A stretch of DNA of 64,000 bases, from assembly GCA_964352225.1 (NCBI GenBank), contig CAYGRM010000002.1:6097-70096 (forward strand), in the 5' to 3' direction. This document shows, piece by piece, positions 27,288 to 35,256 of the stretch. The stretch is from CAJQQY01 sp964352225. Lineage in GTDB: Bacteria; Bacteroidota; Bacteroidia; Chitinophagales; Saprospiraceae. The notes under the pieces were generated by a model that made no database searches, was not told the origin of the DNA, and saw only the letters and a list, made by a program, of their open reading frames with translations. A program made the translations under genes and the position numbers. The first letter of the stretch is position 1. Every line of letters starts with the position of its first letter.

Positions 27288-27923
27288 CTATTTTTCTTTT
27301 TCCTTTTTGTTTAATTCTGTCATAGTATGTGCGAGGCCAATTGTTCCAAACAGCTTCACCCCTTCGCTTGCTCTTTTTATGATCGCAGGCAACTTGTCTT
27401 GCTCACTAGAATCCCATTTCCCCAATACGAAATCTACTTGTTGTCCTTTTTGAAAATCATTCCCAATTCCAAAACGGATGCGTGCATAATTATTTCCACC
27501 CGTCATTTGGTCAATACTTTTCAAACCATTATGACCTCCATCAGAACCTTTCCCTCGCAATCGCAAAACGCCTAAATCTAAATTCATATCATCAACAATG
27601 ACCAACAAATTTTTCTTTTCGATTTTCTTTTTAGTTAGCCACGCACGAACGGCTTTCCCACTCAAATTCATGTACGTGGAAGGCTTCAATAATACGAAAG
27701 TTCGACCTTTGTGCTTGAATTCTGCCAAGTCTCCTAGGGAGTCATTTTTGAAATTGACATCAAATTCTTTCGCCAAAGCATCGACTACATCAAAGCCAAT
27801 ATTGTGTCTCGTATTATCATATTCTGCGCCCATATTACCTAGGCCTACAATCAAATATTTCATCGGATCAGGTTCTTCTTTTTTCTTTGAAAAATCAAAC
27901 AGGTTTTTTAGCCAGTTCAACAT
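27288..27923 (-). CDS. pth: Peptidyl-tRNA hydrolase
   Basis: 211 residues from the ATG at 27921-27923. The open frame continues upstream, but there it is encoded by a GTAG hairpin repeat, so that start is rejected. A third option, the ATG of MKYLIVGLGN, would omit a basic leader (MLNWLKNLFDFSKKKEEPDP). Pth frees tRNA from peptides dropped by the ribosome. Active-site elements: GLGN (Asn), NTRHNIGFD (catalytic His), DDMNLDLG (Asp), GSDGGHNGLKSI (Asn). The C-terminus is the usual helical lid with a Lys/Glu tail. Confidence 0.95.
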   Translation of the reverse strand: MLNWLKNLFDFSKKKEEPDPMKYLIVGLGNMGAEYDNTRHNIGFDVVDALAKEFDVNFKNDSLGDLAEFKHKGRTFVLLKPSTYMNLSGKAVRAWLTKKKIEKKNLLVIVDDMNLDLGVLRLRGKGSDGGHNGLKSIDQMTGGNNYARIRFGIGNDFQKGQQVDFVLGKWDSSEQDKLPAIIKRASEGVKLFGTIGLAHTMTELNKKEKEK

Positions 27924-27942
27924 AAGTTTTAAGTATTGGTTC

Positions 27943-27998
27943 GTAGGACGACTCCTCGAGTCGTTTATCTTAAATTTAGCAACGACTCCAAGAGTCAT
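27943..27998. repeat. Pair of short GTAG hairpin repeats
   Basis: Two neighbouring hairpins. The first is GTAGG then ACGACTC-CTC-GAGTCGT (27948-27964); the second is ACGACTC-CAA-GAGTCAT (27982-27998, one mismatch). They lie 20 nt upstream of the pth start and resemble the element at 44163-44190. Confidence 0.75.
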
Positions 27999-28073
27999 TT
28001 TTCATGAAATGCGATTGCAAAAGTAAGTATTTGAATGTAAACATGCTCGCTCAATTTAAGTTTCATAAAAATT

Positions 28074-29270
28074 TTAAATCTGTGAAAGCAATGAAAAGCT
28101 TCCATTCACTTTTCCATTTCTCAAAGTCAAAATATTTCCAAATTGCAAAAACACAAACTCACTTTGATGTGGTCTGAGGAAAACGAAATCATCGACTTGA
28201 AGTTCATTTTTTGAAGATGAATTAATCATCGTTTGATTCGTGCTTGAACCATATAATTTATTTTCAGATACTCCCTTTGGATAGTAATAATCTGCTTTCC
28301 AAAATCCTCCGTAGATAAAATAAGATTGTCGATTTTTTTTGTTTAAAAAATTAAAAAGGCCTTTAAAGTTTTCGATTCCAGGAATCGTGGTGTTTTTCAT
28401 TTTTTTCAAAACTGGTGTTGCGATGAAACATGCAGGTACATATTTTTTCAAAGTTGGAATGTCAAAAGTGGTTGGTTTGACTAAACATGAACCTGCTGAA
28501 ATATCGTTGAGGTAGGAGTTTTTATTTTCATGTAATTGTACGGTGGGACTTCCTGCGCCATTAAAAGTGAGTGCCTCGTGAAACAAATTGGGAAATTCAT
28601 TTTTCAACAAATCAATACATTTACCATAAAAGTCATTTGCCTTTTTAAAGGCTGTTTTTTGGGATATTAATATTTTTGGAAGTTTTACTATGTGTGGATC
28701 GTAGCCCATGAAGCCGCTGAATTCTACATGACTCGAATTGCTTTGAATGAGTCTTAATGCTTCTTTTAATTTCTCTAAACTTGCGAATCCTCCTCTTCGT
28801 AATCCGACGTCAATTTCAAGATTGAGTCTTATTTTTTGATTAATCTTTTTTGCTAAAAAAATATATTCCTCGACTCGTCGAGAGGTATCTACGAGCCATT
28901 GCAATTGTTTTGTTGGAGAAAAACCGTTAGGCGTTTCTAAGGTATGATAATAATATGCTGCGGTTTTAATGGGTATTGGTTTTCCTAAAAGAATGTCGAT
29001 TGTACTATCGTGAATTTTCGAAAGGTGAGATAAAAATGGTTGATGAAAAACCATTAATTTTTTAGTGTTTGCTTTTTGGATGATGTAGTCGATTAGTTCG
29101 GGAGAAGGCAATGATTTGACTACGATTCGGAAGTTTATATTTGGTTGAAGTGATGATTCTAAGGTTTCGATATTTTGATCTAGTTGGTCTAAATCAATTA
29201 GAAGAGAGGGGATGGCTCTTGGTTGGTTTTTTAATTCTTGGTTTAATGATTCGAAGTATTTTTGTTTCAT
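28074..29270 (-). CDS. PLP-dependent alanine racemase-fold enzyme (D-threonine aldolase/amino-acid deaminase-like)
   Basis: 398 residues from the ATG at 29268-29270; an earlier start would be coded by a dispersed repeat. The N-terminal TIM barrel has the PLP Lys in RIVVKSLPSPELIDYI (~45), NLEIDVGLRRGGF, and GFMGYD. The C-terminal beta domain ends with DDFVFLRPHQSEFVFLQFG, with His in the place of the metal/substrate contact seen in D-threonine aldolase-like enzymes. The exact substrate is unknown; D-amino-acid or hydroxy-amino-acid cleavage is likely. It follows the FAD oxidase and cyclase genes in the same direction, with a GTAG repeat between. Confidence 0.75.
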   Translation of the reverse strand: MKQKYFESLNQELKNQPRAIPSLLIDLDQLDQNIETLESSLQPNINFRIVVKSLPSPELIDYIIQKANTKKLMVFHQPFLSHLSKIHDSTIDILLGKPIPIKTAAYYYHTLETPNGFSPTKQLQWLVDTSRRVEEYIFLAKKINQKIRLNLEIDVGLRRGGFASLEKLKEALRLIQSNSSHVEFSGFMGYDPHIVKLPKILISQKTAFKKANDFYGKCIDLLKNEFPNLFHEALTFNGAGSPTVQLHENKNSYLNDISAGSCLVKPTTFDIPTLKKYVPACFIATPVLKKMKNTTIPGIENFKGLFNFLNKKNRQSYFIYGGFWKADYYYPKGVSENKLYGSSTNQTMINSSSKNELQVDDFVFLRPHQSEFVFLQFGNILTLRNGKVNGSFSLLSQI

Positions 29271-29308
29271 TGTTGTAGCTGCTGACTTTATTCGGTAGTA
29301 TTTTTTTT

Positions 29309-29335
29309 TGCTGCTGACTACAGTCAGCAACTACT
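29309..29335. repeat. Short GTAG hairpin repeat at a stop codon
   Basis: GTAGTTGCTGACTGTAGTCA... on the minus strand: arms GCTGACT (29313-29319) and AGTCAGC (29322-29328). The TAG of GTAG (29331-29333) is the stop codon of the upstream FAD oxidase. A partial second copy, GTAGCTGCTGACTTTATTCGG (plus strand), is at 29275-29295. Confidence 0.75.
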
Positions 29336-30614
29336 TTAACAATAGTGATTTTAAATATGGGCTCATAAAAATTTGCTCAGGATCTTGCTCTGATCGATAT
29401 TTTAAAAAGTCAGGCATCTTTGGATAGAGTTCTAACAATTCATTTACATTTCTAGTGTGCAACTTTCCCCAATGTGGACGCCCTTCATGTGCCTTGAATA
29501 TATCTTCCATTTTTTGAAAATATGCCTCATGTTTTTTCTTCGAATAAACATGACAAGCGATGTACGCAGAATCTCGTCCAAAGGCAGGACTCAAATAAAT
29601 ATCATCTGCTTTGACAAATCTATTCTCAATGGGAAAATGAACTTGAAATTCATTTTTCTCAAAACTTTGTTTTATTTCTTTCATCACTTCTTCGTAGGCT
29701 TCGATCGGAATATTGTATTCCATTTCGTTAAATCGGACTGCTCGAACGGTTGCATAAATGTGGTGACTGTAAGCACGTTTCACAACTTTAGAAAGTGTCT
29801 TCGCAGAGATCTCAGAAACCCATCTATTTTTGGAAGGGAAAAAATGTGCAACTTCACAAAGGATTTTAAAACCTAAATTTTCCAAAATATATTCTTGAAA
29901 AAAACTTCCGATTCCTATTTTATCCACTTCTTCATTTGTGATATTTGCTTTTTTAGTAAGTACCGTATCGGTGTAGGGTAGCCAGTATAATTCAAAATTA
30001 CGAGTTGCCTGATTGATCGATTTGTACATTTTTAAAACTTCCGTTAAACTTGATTTTTCATAAACCATTTTGAGTTTATAACTTGGTAAACATTGCAAAG
30101 TAATTTGAGTAATGATTCCCAAGGCTCCAAGTGAAACTTGCGCCGCTTTAAATAAAGCTACATTTTCCTCTGCAGAACATTCAACTATTTCCCCAAGTCC
30201 ATTTATAAATCGAATCATTCGAACTTGCGTGCTGATTGTTCCAAAATCTGCTCCTGTTCCATGCGTTCCTGTGCTGATTGTTCCTGCAATAGATTGCGCA
30301 TCAATATCTCCTAAATTTTCCATGGCCAAACCTTCAGCGTGAAGTATCTCTCCCAACTTCTTGAGTTTAGTTCCTCCTTTTACAGTTGCTAGGTTTGTTG
30401 ATTTATCGACATGAACTAAACCTTGATATTTATCAAGGCTAATTAAAATATCATTGGTTACGCAAAGTTTGGTGAAGGAATGACCTGATCCGATGGTTCG
30501 AATTTTTTGCTTTTTATCCAAAGCAGTTTTGACGATTTGTTGAATCGCTTGTTCTGATTCTGGAAATAAAACTTCAGTTGGATTCCATTTTTCTAGGCCT
30601 GACCAGTTTTTCAT
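29331..30614 (-). CDS. FAD-dependent sugar-lactone/alditol oxidase (ALO family)
   Basis: 427 residues from the ATG at 30612-30614 (a TTG three codons upstream is less likely). The FAD-binding PCMH domain has TIGSGHSFTKL, whose His can carry covalent FAD, and GDIDAQSIAGTISTGTHGTG. The C-terminal domain has GRPHWGKLHTRN, a hallmark of D-arabinono-1,4-lactone oxidase/L-gulonolactone oxidase relatives. It would oxidise an aldonolactone or a polyol with O2 as acceptor. No signal peptide. Spaced 11 nt after the cyclase gene, so co-transcribed. The substrate is not determinable. Confidence 0.85.
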   Translation of the reverse strand: MKNWSGLEKWNPTEVLFPESEQAIQQIVKTALDKKQKIRTIGSGHSFTKLCVTNDILISLDKYQGLVHVDKSTNLATVKGGTKLKKLGEILHAEGLAMENLGDIDAQSIAGTISTGTHGTGADFGTISTQVRMIRFINGLGEIVECSAEENVALFKAAQVSLGALGIITQITLQCLPSYKLKMVYEKSSLTEVLKMYKSINQATRNFELYWLPYTDTVLTKKANITNEEVDKIGIGSFFQEYILENLGFKILCEVAHFFPSKNRWVSEISAKTLSKVVKRAYSHHIYATVRAVRFNEMEYNIPIEAYEEVMKEIKQSFEKNEFQVHFPIENRFVKADDIYLSPAFGRDSAYIACHVYSKKKHEAYFQKMEDIFKAHEGRPHWGKLHTRNVNELLELYPKMPDFLKYRSEQDPEQIFMSPYLKSLLLK

Positions 30615-30625
30615 TTTTGCCAAAA

Positions 30626-31396
30626 TTACATTGGAGAAATATTATAAACTCGATTCAATTTATACAAAACAGGTTTGCTCGGGCTCACATCTATCTCAAA
30701 TGAAGCAATCGAAATATTCAATAAATATAGTCCATCTGAAATTTCATCTTTGACAAAAATCAATTCTGAAATCGTACAATTTTCACGCGGCGCATTTGGG
30801 TACTGCCAAAAAGTATGATGTGATAAAAGTTCTCCTTTATCTTCTTCACGATCTACCGAAGGCAAATCAATTAGTAAATGTTGTACACCACAATCTACCA
30901 AATATTGAGTCGCTTCATGATGAACATAGGTTGGATTAGTTCCTGAATAATTCTTTTTAAGTTTTTTCTTTTTGTTGGGTAAAGTTCGAATAACGATAGC
31001 TTCTGCTTCATTTTTTTCAAAAAGAGATTCGAGTTGTTCTTTGAAAATTACATGATCACCATTCTCCATTTCAGTTGGAGTGACCGAAATTAATTTTGCT
31101 AAAAAATGAAATTTTTGAAGTGACTGATTAATCGAAAATTTTTCTTTAGCGATGTGTCCGACACATTCGGTGTGAGTTCCATTTCCATGTGGATTTAATT
31201 TTACATTCATAAAATTAACTGGTCCATATTTTGTCGAACCAATAAAATCACCTGCCACAACTGGCCAAGTTTGCATGCGTGGAGCATAGAAACAATTGAC
31301 CGTTTGATCGCCGGCCTCGAGTGGAATGGAAATGTCAAGCGGCTGAGTAAGATCTGCTTCGTAACTTTTATTTCCTTTTTCAACGGTAACTTTCAT
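30626..31396 (-). CDS. Cyclase-family metal hydrolase (kynurenine formamidase-like)
   Basis: 256 residues, cytoplasmic. The cyclase/KynB family metal motif appears as NPHGNGTHTECVGH (~68-81), close to the usual HxGTHxDxxxH but with Glu where Asp is normal. Later His-rich segments (YVHHEATQYLVDCGVQHLLIDLPSVDRE) match the family's second half. Members hydrolyse cyclic amides or formamides. No tryptophan-pathway gene is nearby, so kynurenine is only one option. First gene of the minus-strand trio with the ALO-type oxidase and the PLP enzyme. Confidence 0.78.
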   Translation of the reverse strand: MKVTVEKGNKSYEADLTQPLDISIPLEAGDQTVNCFYAPRMQTWPVVAGDFIGSTKYGPVNFMNVKLNPHGNGTHTECVGHIAKEKFSINQSLQKFHFLAKLISVTPTEMENGDHVIFKEQLESLFEKNEAEAIVIRTLPNKKKKLKKNYSGTNPTYVHHEATQYLVDCGVQHLLIDLPSVDREEDKGELLSHHTFWQYPNAPRENCTISELIFVKDEISDGLYLLNISIASFEIDVSPSKPVLYKLNRVYNISPM

Positions 31397-31446
31397 GTGT
31401 TTTTAATTTTCTCAAAAATAAAAAAAAATGGCAACCTCTTTCGAAG

Positions 31447-31456
31447 NNNNNNNNNN
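31447..31456. other. Assembly gap (10 N)
   Basis: Ten undetermined bases between the cyclase and OmpH genes. AAAAAATGG (31423-31431) on the left pairs with CCATTTTTT (31469-31477) on the right, so the gap lies inside a probable terminator hairpin after the OmpH pair. The true length is unknown. Confidence 0.95.
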
Positions 31457-31475
31457 GAAATCCCAAAACCATTTT

Positions 31476-31982
31476 TTACATTTTCAATTTTGCTTTTACC
31501 ATTGCTCCTACGTCCATTGAGTCATCGAAGTAAAGCAACGTTTTCTTTTCAAAAATAAATTGGTACCCATTTTCTTTAGCTACTGCTTTGATTGCATCAT
31601 TTACTTCATCCAAGATTGGTTGCAATTCTTTTGCCTCCCGTTCTTGTAATTGTTTGATCATGTCTTGCTCGAATTTAGCAATCTCTTGACCTTTTTTTTC
31701 TAATTTTTTAGCTTCAGTTTCTAAGTCCTTCTGAGTTATAGTCCCTTGGTCTCTTTGAGCCAATAACTGTTGCTCTTTGGTTTGGTAATCTTTTACCATA
31801 TTTTGACCTTTGGTCGTAAGTTGTTTTTGTAAAACCTCTAAATTTGCTCTAGCCTGTTTTACTTTTGGCATCTCGATAAGGAGTGCATCAGAATCAATGA
31901 AGCCAAATTTTTGAGCTTGTGCACTCATTGTCACCATTGCAAACATTGCTAATAAACAACTAATTTTAATAAACTTTCTCAT
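31476..31982 (-). CDS. OmpH/Skp-family periplasmic chaperone, copy 2
   Basis: 168 residues with a signal peptide (MRKFIKISCLLAMFAMVTMSAQAQ). The mature protein begins KFGFIDSDALLIEMPKVKQA and continues as a long Gln/Lys/Glu-rich coiled coil to about 135, then the strand YQFIFEKKTLLYF. That is the Skp jellyfish architecture: a beta body with coiled-coil arms. Skp holds unfolded outer-membrane proteins in the periplasm. It follows its paralogue by 118 bp on the same strand. It lacks the bamA neighbour often seen with tandem ompH genes. Confidence 0.9.
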   Translation of the reverse strand: MRKFIKISCLLAMFAMVTMSAQAQKFGFIDSDALLIEMPKVKQARANLEVLQKQLTTKGQNMVKDYQTKEQQLLAQRDQGTITQKDLETEAKKLEKKGQEIAKFEQDMIKQLQEREAKELQPILDEVNDAIKAVAKENGYQFIFEKKTLLYFDDSMDVGAMVKAKLKM

Positions 31983-32100
31983 TGCTATTTTCAGATTTAA
32001 TTACCTTCTCGATTGTTATTTTTTCGAGGTCGGATTTGTTGATAAAATGTAATTTTATTTGAATTGGGGTGCAAAGATAATCTCTCCACACTAATTTACT

Positions 32101-32640
32101 TTAATTAATTCCTAATTTCTTTTTGACTTCGTCAGTTTTGTCATATCGAGGATTCGCGAAAATGATTCCTGTTGCTCCTCCAGTATCAAAAATATAATCA
32201 TATCCTTTATCTGTTGCATACTCTTCAATTGCGGTATAAACTTGCTCTTGAATTGGAGCTACGAGTTCTTGTCTTTTTTCAAACAAAGCACCTTCGGGAC
32301 CAAATTTTGCCTTTTGCATATCTCTTACCGTTTTCTCTTGATCTAAAATTTCATCTTCTTTTTGCTTTCTCATTTCGTCAGTCATCATCACACTTTCTGC
32401 TTGATACTTGTTGTACATACCTTTGATCTTATCATACTCTTTCGCGATATCTTGTCTCCACTTAGCCGCTGATTGATCGAGCTCACTTTGTGCTTTTTTA
32501 TATTCAGGCATACTTTCCAAAATTCCGTTCACATCTATTGAAGCGATTTTTTGGGCTACCAAAGTTGCAGAAGTCATCATAACTAATGCAGCCATAAAAA
32601 GTATTTTTTTACCTATCATGCTAATTGTATTCTTATTCAT
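32101..32640 (-). CDS. OmpH/Skp-family periplasmic chaperone, copy 1
   Basis: 179 residues; the signal peptide is GKKILFMAALVMMTSATLVAQ. An ATG seven codons in (MIGKKILFM) is an alternative start. Mature sequence KIASIDVNGILESMPEYKKAQSEL, then a coiled coil with many Met/Lys/Glu, and the strand KGYDYIFDTGGATGIIFANP. It shares the Skp plan with the next gene but only limited identity, so the two may serve different clients. It is the promoter-proximal gene of the pair; the 245 bp upstream, shared with the divergent PagL-like gene, show no clear repeat. Confidence 0.9.
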   Translation of the reverse strand: MNKNTISMIGKKILFMAALVMMTSATLVAQKIASIDVNGILESMPEYKKAQSELDQSAAKWRQDIAKEYDKIKGMYNKYQAESVMMTDEMRKQKEDEILDQEKTVRDMQKAKFGPEGALFEKRQELVAPIQEQVYTAIEEYATDKGYDYIFDTGGATGIIFANPRYDKTDEVKKKLGIN

Positions 32641-32885
32641 AATTTTACTAGATTTTAATTCTTTAATTATTTTTGTTTTCGAAGTATTTTTGAAAAAATA
32701 TAATTTTCTGCCTTAAGACTGCGAATTTACAATTTTATTGTAACGTTTTCGATTTATAAGACTCAGAAATATAGGCTAAGGTTACATGTTAATTATTTTA
32801 AATAAATTGACTTAAGCATCTAACTTCCTGACAAAGAACGAGTTATATTTTAATTCTGTTGGCAACCACACTATCTTTTTAACTT

Positions 32886-34073
32886 ATGTTTAACGAACGG
32901 TTAATGAAATTAACGGCTAGCAAGGCTAAAACTCTTCATTTTTTTTATTACTCCCTCTTTTTTAAAAAGGGTAGTTTGCTGGTAGCTTTTAGTTTCTTTT
33001 CTTTTTTTTTAGCTGCGCAAAAAGGGCTTTCTGTTGAACCTACTTTCCATTTTGGTTCTGTCACTAAGCATTCGCCTGAATTAACTTTTGCTGTAAAAGG
33101 GCCAACAGTTGGCGCTGATATTAATTTTAAATTTCAAACTTTCGGAAAAAAGGATTGGCATCAATGGCGAAAATTTCCTCAGTTTGGAATAGCTGTAGCT
33201 TGGTTTCGTTTTGGGAATACTTCAGTTTTAGGCAATGCGTTTACGGCTTGCCCCAATATTACTACTACACTTTTTGAAAGAAAAAAATGGAAAGGACATT
33301 TTCAGGTTGGGACAGGAATTGCCTATTTGACCAAAAAATATAATCCAGTTTCGAATACTGAAAATAACGCCATTGGTTCGAGTATTACTGCTTCGATGTT
33401 GATGAAATTTTATGCAGCTCGACAGATTAATTCAAAATTAAAATTTCACGCAGGTTTTAGTTTAAACCATTTTTCGAATGGAGGTTCTCGGCTTCCAAAT
33501 TATGGGTTGAATGTTCCAGCCTTAATGTTGAGCCTCAATTATTCGCCTGAACTCTTGCAAAAAGTTGATTTTATTTTTCATGAAAAAAGTAAAAAAGCAA
33601 TTCGTCAATTTGGAGTTGATGTGCATTCTGGCGCAGGTTTGGTTCAACGATTTTCTATTGGTGGGCCAAGGTATCCGATTTACTTTGTGGCACTCGGAGG
33701 AAATTTTTATCTAAATCAACAGAATCGAATTATCGCAGGTTTTGAGTACGAACAGAACAAAGCTATTTTTGAATTTGTCCTTCACACTAATCATTCTGAA
33801 ACAGAAAGTGATGCAAAGAAAAAGGCTTCTCGATTGACTTTTTTCGTGGGTGATGAATTTATCTTTGGAAATTGGAGTATGACCTTATCGGCTGGAGTTT
33901 ATTTAGGAAATTTCTCTTTTTTGAAATCAGGGTCATTTTATAATAAATTTTCAACTCGATATTATTTTCCTTCCAAAGGTGCTTTGAATCGAAAAATATT
34001 TTTGAGTTTTTCTTTAAAATCTCATTTGACGGTGGCGGAGTATTTTGGGTTGGGAGGTGGAGTTAATTTTTAA
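32886..34073 (+). CDS. Acyloxyacyl hydrolase / PagL-like lipid A deacylase
   Basis: 395 residues with an N-terminal hydrophobic export segment (LLVAFSFFSFFLAAQ, ~31-45); the preceding basic residues make an unusually long leader. The rest is beta-barrel with alternating hydrophobics and a C-terminal Phe. The active-site pattern of PagL-type lipid A 3-O-deacylases is visible: FHAGFSLNHFSNGGSRLPNYGLN, with His and Ser in H-x-SNG and the conserved Asn/Gly. It would remove an acyl chain from lipid A in the outer membrane. Longer than PagL (~170 aa), as is common for the Bacteroidota relatives. Confidence 0.75.
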   Translation: MFNERLMKLTASKAKTLHFFYYSLFFKKGSLLVAFSFFSFFLAAQKGLSVEPTFHFGSVTKHSPELTFAVKGPTVGADINFKFQTFGKKDWHQWRKFPQFGIAVAWFRFGNTSVLGNAFTACPNITTTLFERKKWKGHFQVGTGIAYLTKKYNPVSNTENNAIGSSITASMLMKFYAARQINSKLKFHAGFSLNHFSNGGSRLPNYGLNVPALMLSLNYSPELLQKVDFIFHEKSKKAIRQFGVDVHSGAGLVQRFSIGGPRYPIYFVALGGNFYLNQQNRIIAGFEYEQNKAIFEFVLHTNHSETESDAKKKASRLTFFVGDEFIFGNWSMTLSAGVYLGNFSFLKSGSFYNKFSTRYYFPSKGALNRKIFLSFSLKSHLTVAEYFGLGGGVNF

Positions 34074-34107
34074 TTTTAAAAAAATGTTCCCTTCGATTTA
34101 AATTAAT

Positions 34108-34179
34108 TGAACGCAGAGACGCAGAGCAATTTTTTCGGAGAAAAATAAAAACCTCTGCGTCTCCCCGTCTCTGCGTTCA
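34108..34179. repeat. Palindromic repeat, GCAGAGACG type, copy with an arm deletion
   Basis: The right arm (34153-34179) is full length. The left arm (34108-34126) is TGAACGCAGAGACGCAGAG, identical except that 8 bases (GGGGAGAC as seen in the right arm) are missing. It lies between the convergent PagL-like and GSCFA genes, as the 9906 copy lies between convergent genes. Confidence 0.85.
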
Positions 34180-34193
34180 TACATTTTTAGCTT

Positions 34194-35177
34194 TCATTTT
34201 CCGAAAAATTCCTTCTCATTTTCAAAATCCAAAAACGGAAATCCCTTTTCCAATTCTTTAACCTTAATCAATTGACTTTTCTTAAATTTCAAATATTCTT
34301 CGGACTCTGGATGAAAAGGTCGATGAGCTTTTGCACTATTTATTTTCTCCAACTTAGCATTCAATTCCATGGTTTTTGGAGTAAAAAATGTTTTGGAAAA
34401 AAAGCCCCAAATATAATCTACCGCCATTTCATTGGGATGAATTAAGTCTTTTTTATAAAAACGATAATCTCGCAAATCATCCATCATAATTTCATAAGAA
34501 GGAAAATATTCAAGATTGGAGTGTAGCGAAGAAAGATTGTCGAGAGCGACTAAAAGCTTTGCCTTACTTACTTGATTTTCAATTAACCCATCTCGAACAT
34601 GCCGAACTGGACTAACGGTGGTGATTATTTTTAAATTTGGAAATGTCTCTGCGTATTTTCTAAAAATATCATCCAATGTCAAGATGATTTCATCTGAACT
34701 TAATTTTTTATGGATAAAATACCTCTGCGGAACTTTGTGGCAGTTCGCAACGACTTGTCCTAGTTTTTCACTTACAAAAACATTCGAAGTTCCAAAAGTC
34801 AAAATAAGATATTCTGCTTTTTTTAAAAATACTCTAGCTTCGGAAAGCGCATGGTTTATTTTTTCCAAAACGACTTGTTCACTCGGATTCGAAAAACTGC
34901 TATGGTGCTGAAAACTATGCCAGCCACCAAGATGTTGAAAAAGATCCTTTTCCTCAAAAAGTCGATTTTCATCCAACAAAATTTCTAAACTTTTAGCAAT
35001 CGAAATAGGGTTAAAAATTATTCCAAATGGATTGAGCAAAGTGCTAAATTTAAAATGATTTAACTGCTCAAAAATATGTTCCGCAAAGCAAGATCCCACA
35101 CAAAGGATTCCACTCTGATGATTGATCTGAAATGATGAAGGTTCAGGTAAAAGTACAGTTCGAAAAGCGTTGCTCAT
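34194..35177 (-). CDS. GSCFA-domain protein
   Basis: 327 residues, no signal peptide. The name motif is visible as GSCFAEHI (~28-35), with FNPFGIIFNPISI close behind and a later DLIHPNEMAVDYIW, which places it in the SGNH/GDSL-like hydrolase fold: Ser in GSC and Asp/His in the D-x-x-HP block. These proteins are widespread in Bacteroidota; some relatives act on polysaccharides, but no substrate is firmly known. The C-terminal 60 residues are charged. Convergent with the PagL-like gene. Confidence 0.88.
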   Translation of the reverse strand: MSNAFRTVLLPEPSSFQINHQSGILCVGSCFAEHIFEQLNHFKFSTLLNPFGIIFNPISIAKSLEILLDENRLFEEKDLFQHLGGWHSFQHHSSFSNPSEQVVLEKINHALSEARVFLKKAEYLILTFGTSNVFVSEKLGQVVANCHKVPQRYFIHKKLSSDEIILTLDDIFRKYAETFPNLKIITTVSPVRHVRDGLIENQVSKAKLLVALDNLSSLHSNLEYFPSYEIMMDDLRDYRFYKKDLIHPNEMAVDYIWGFFSKTFFTPKTMELNAKLEKINSAKAHRPFHPESEEYLKFKKSQLIKVKELEKGFPFLDFENEKEFFGK

Positions 35178-35256
35178 TCTTTTTTTTAATAAAGTCAGTT
35201 AATTATATTAAATTTCGACCCGCAAAATTAATCAGAATAATTTTACATAAAAATCA

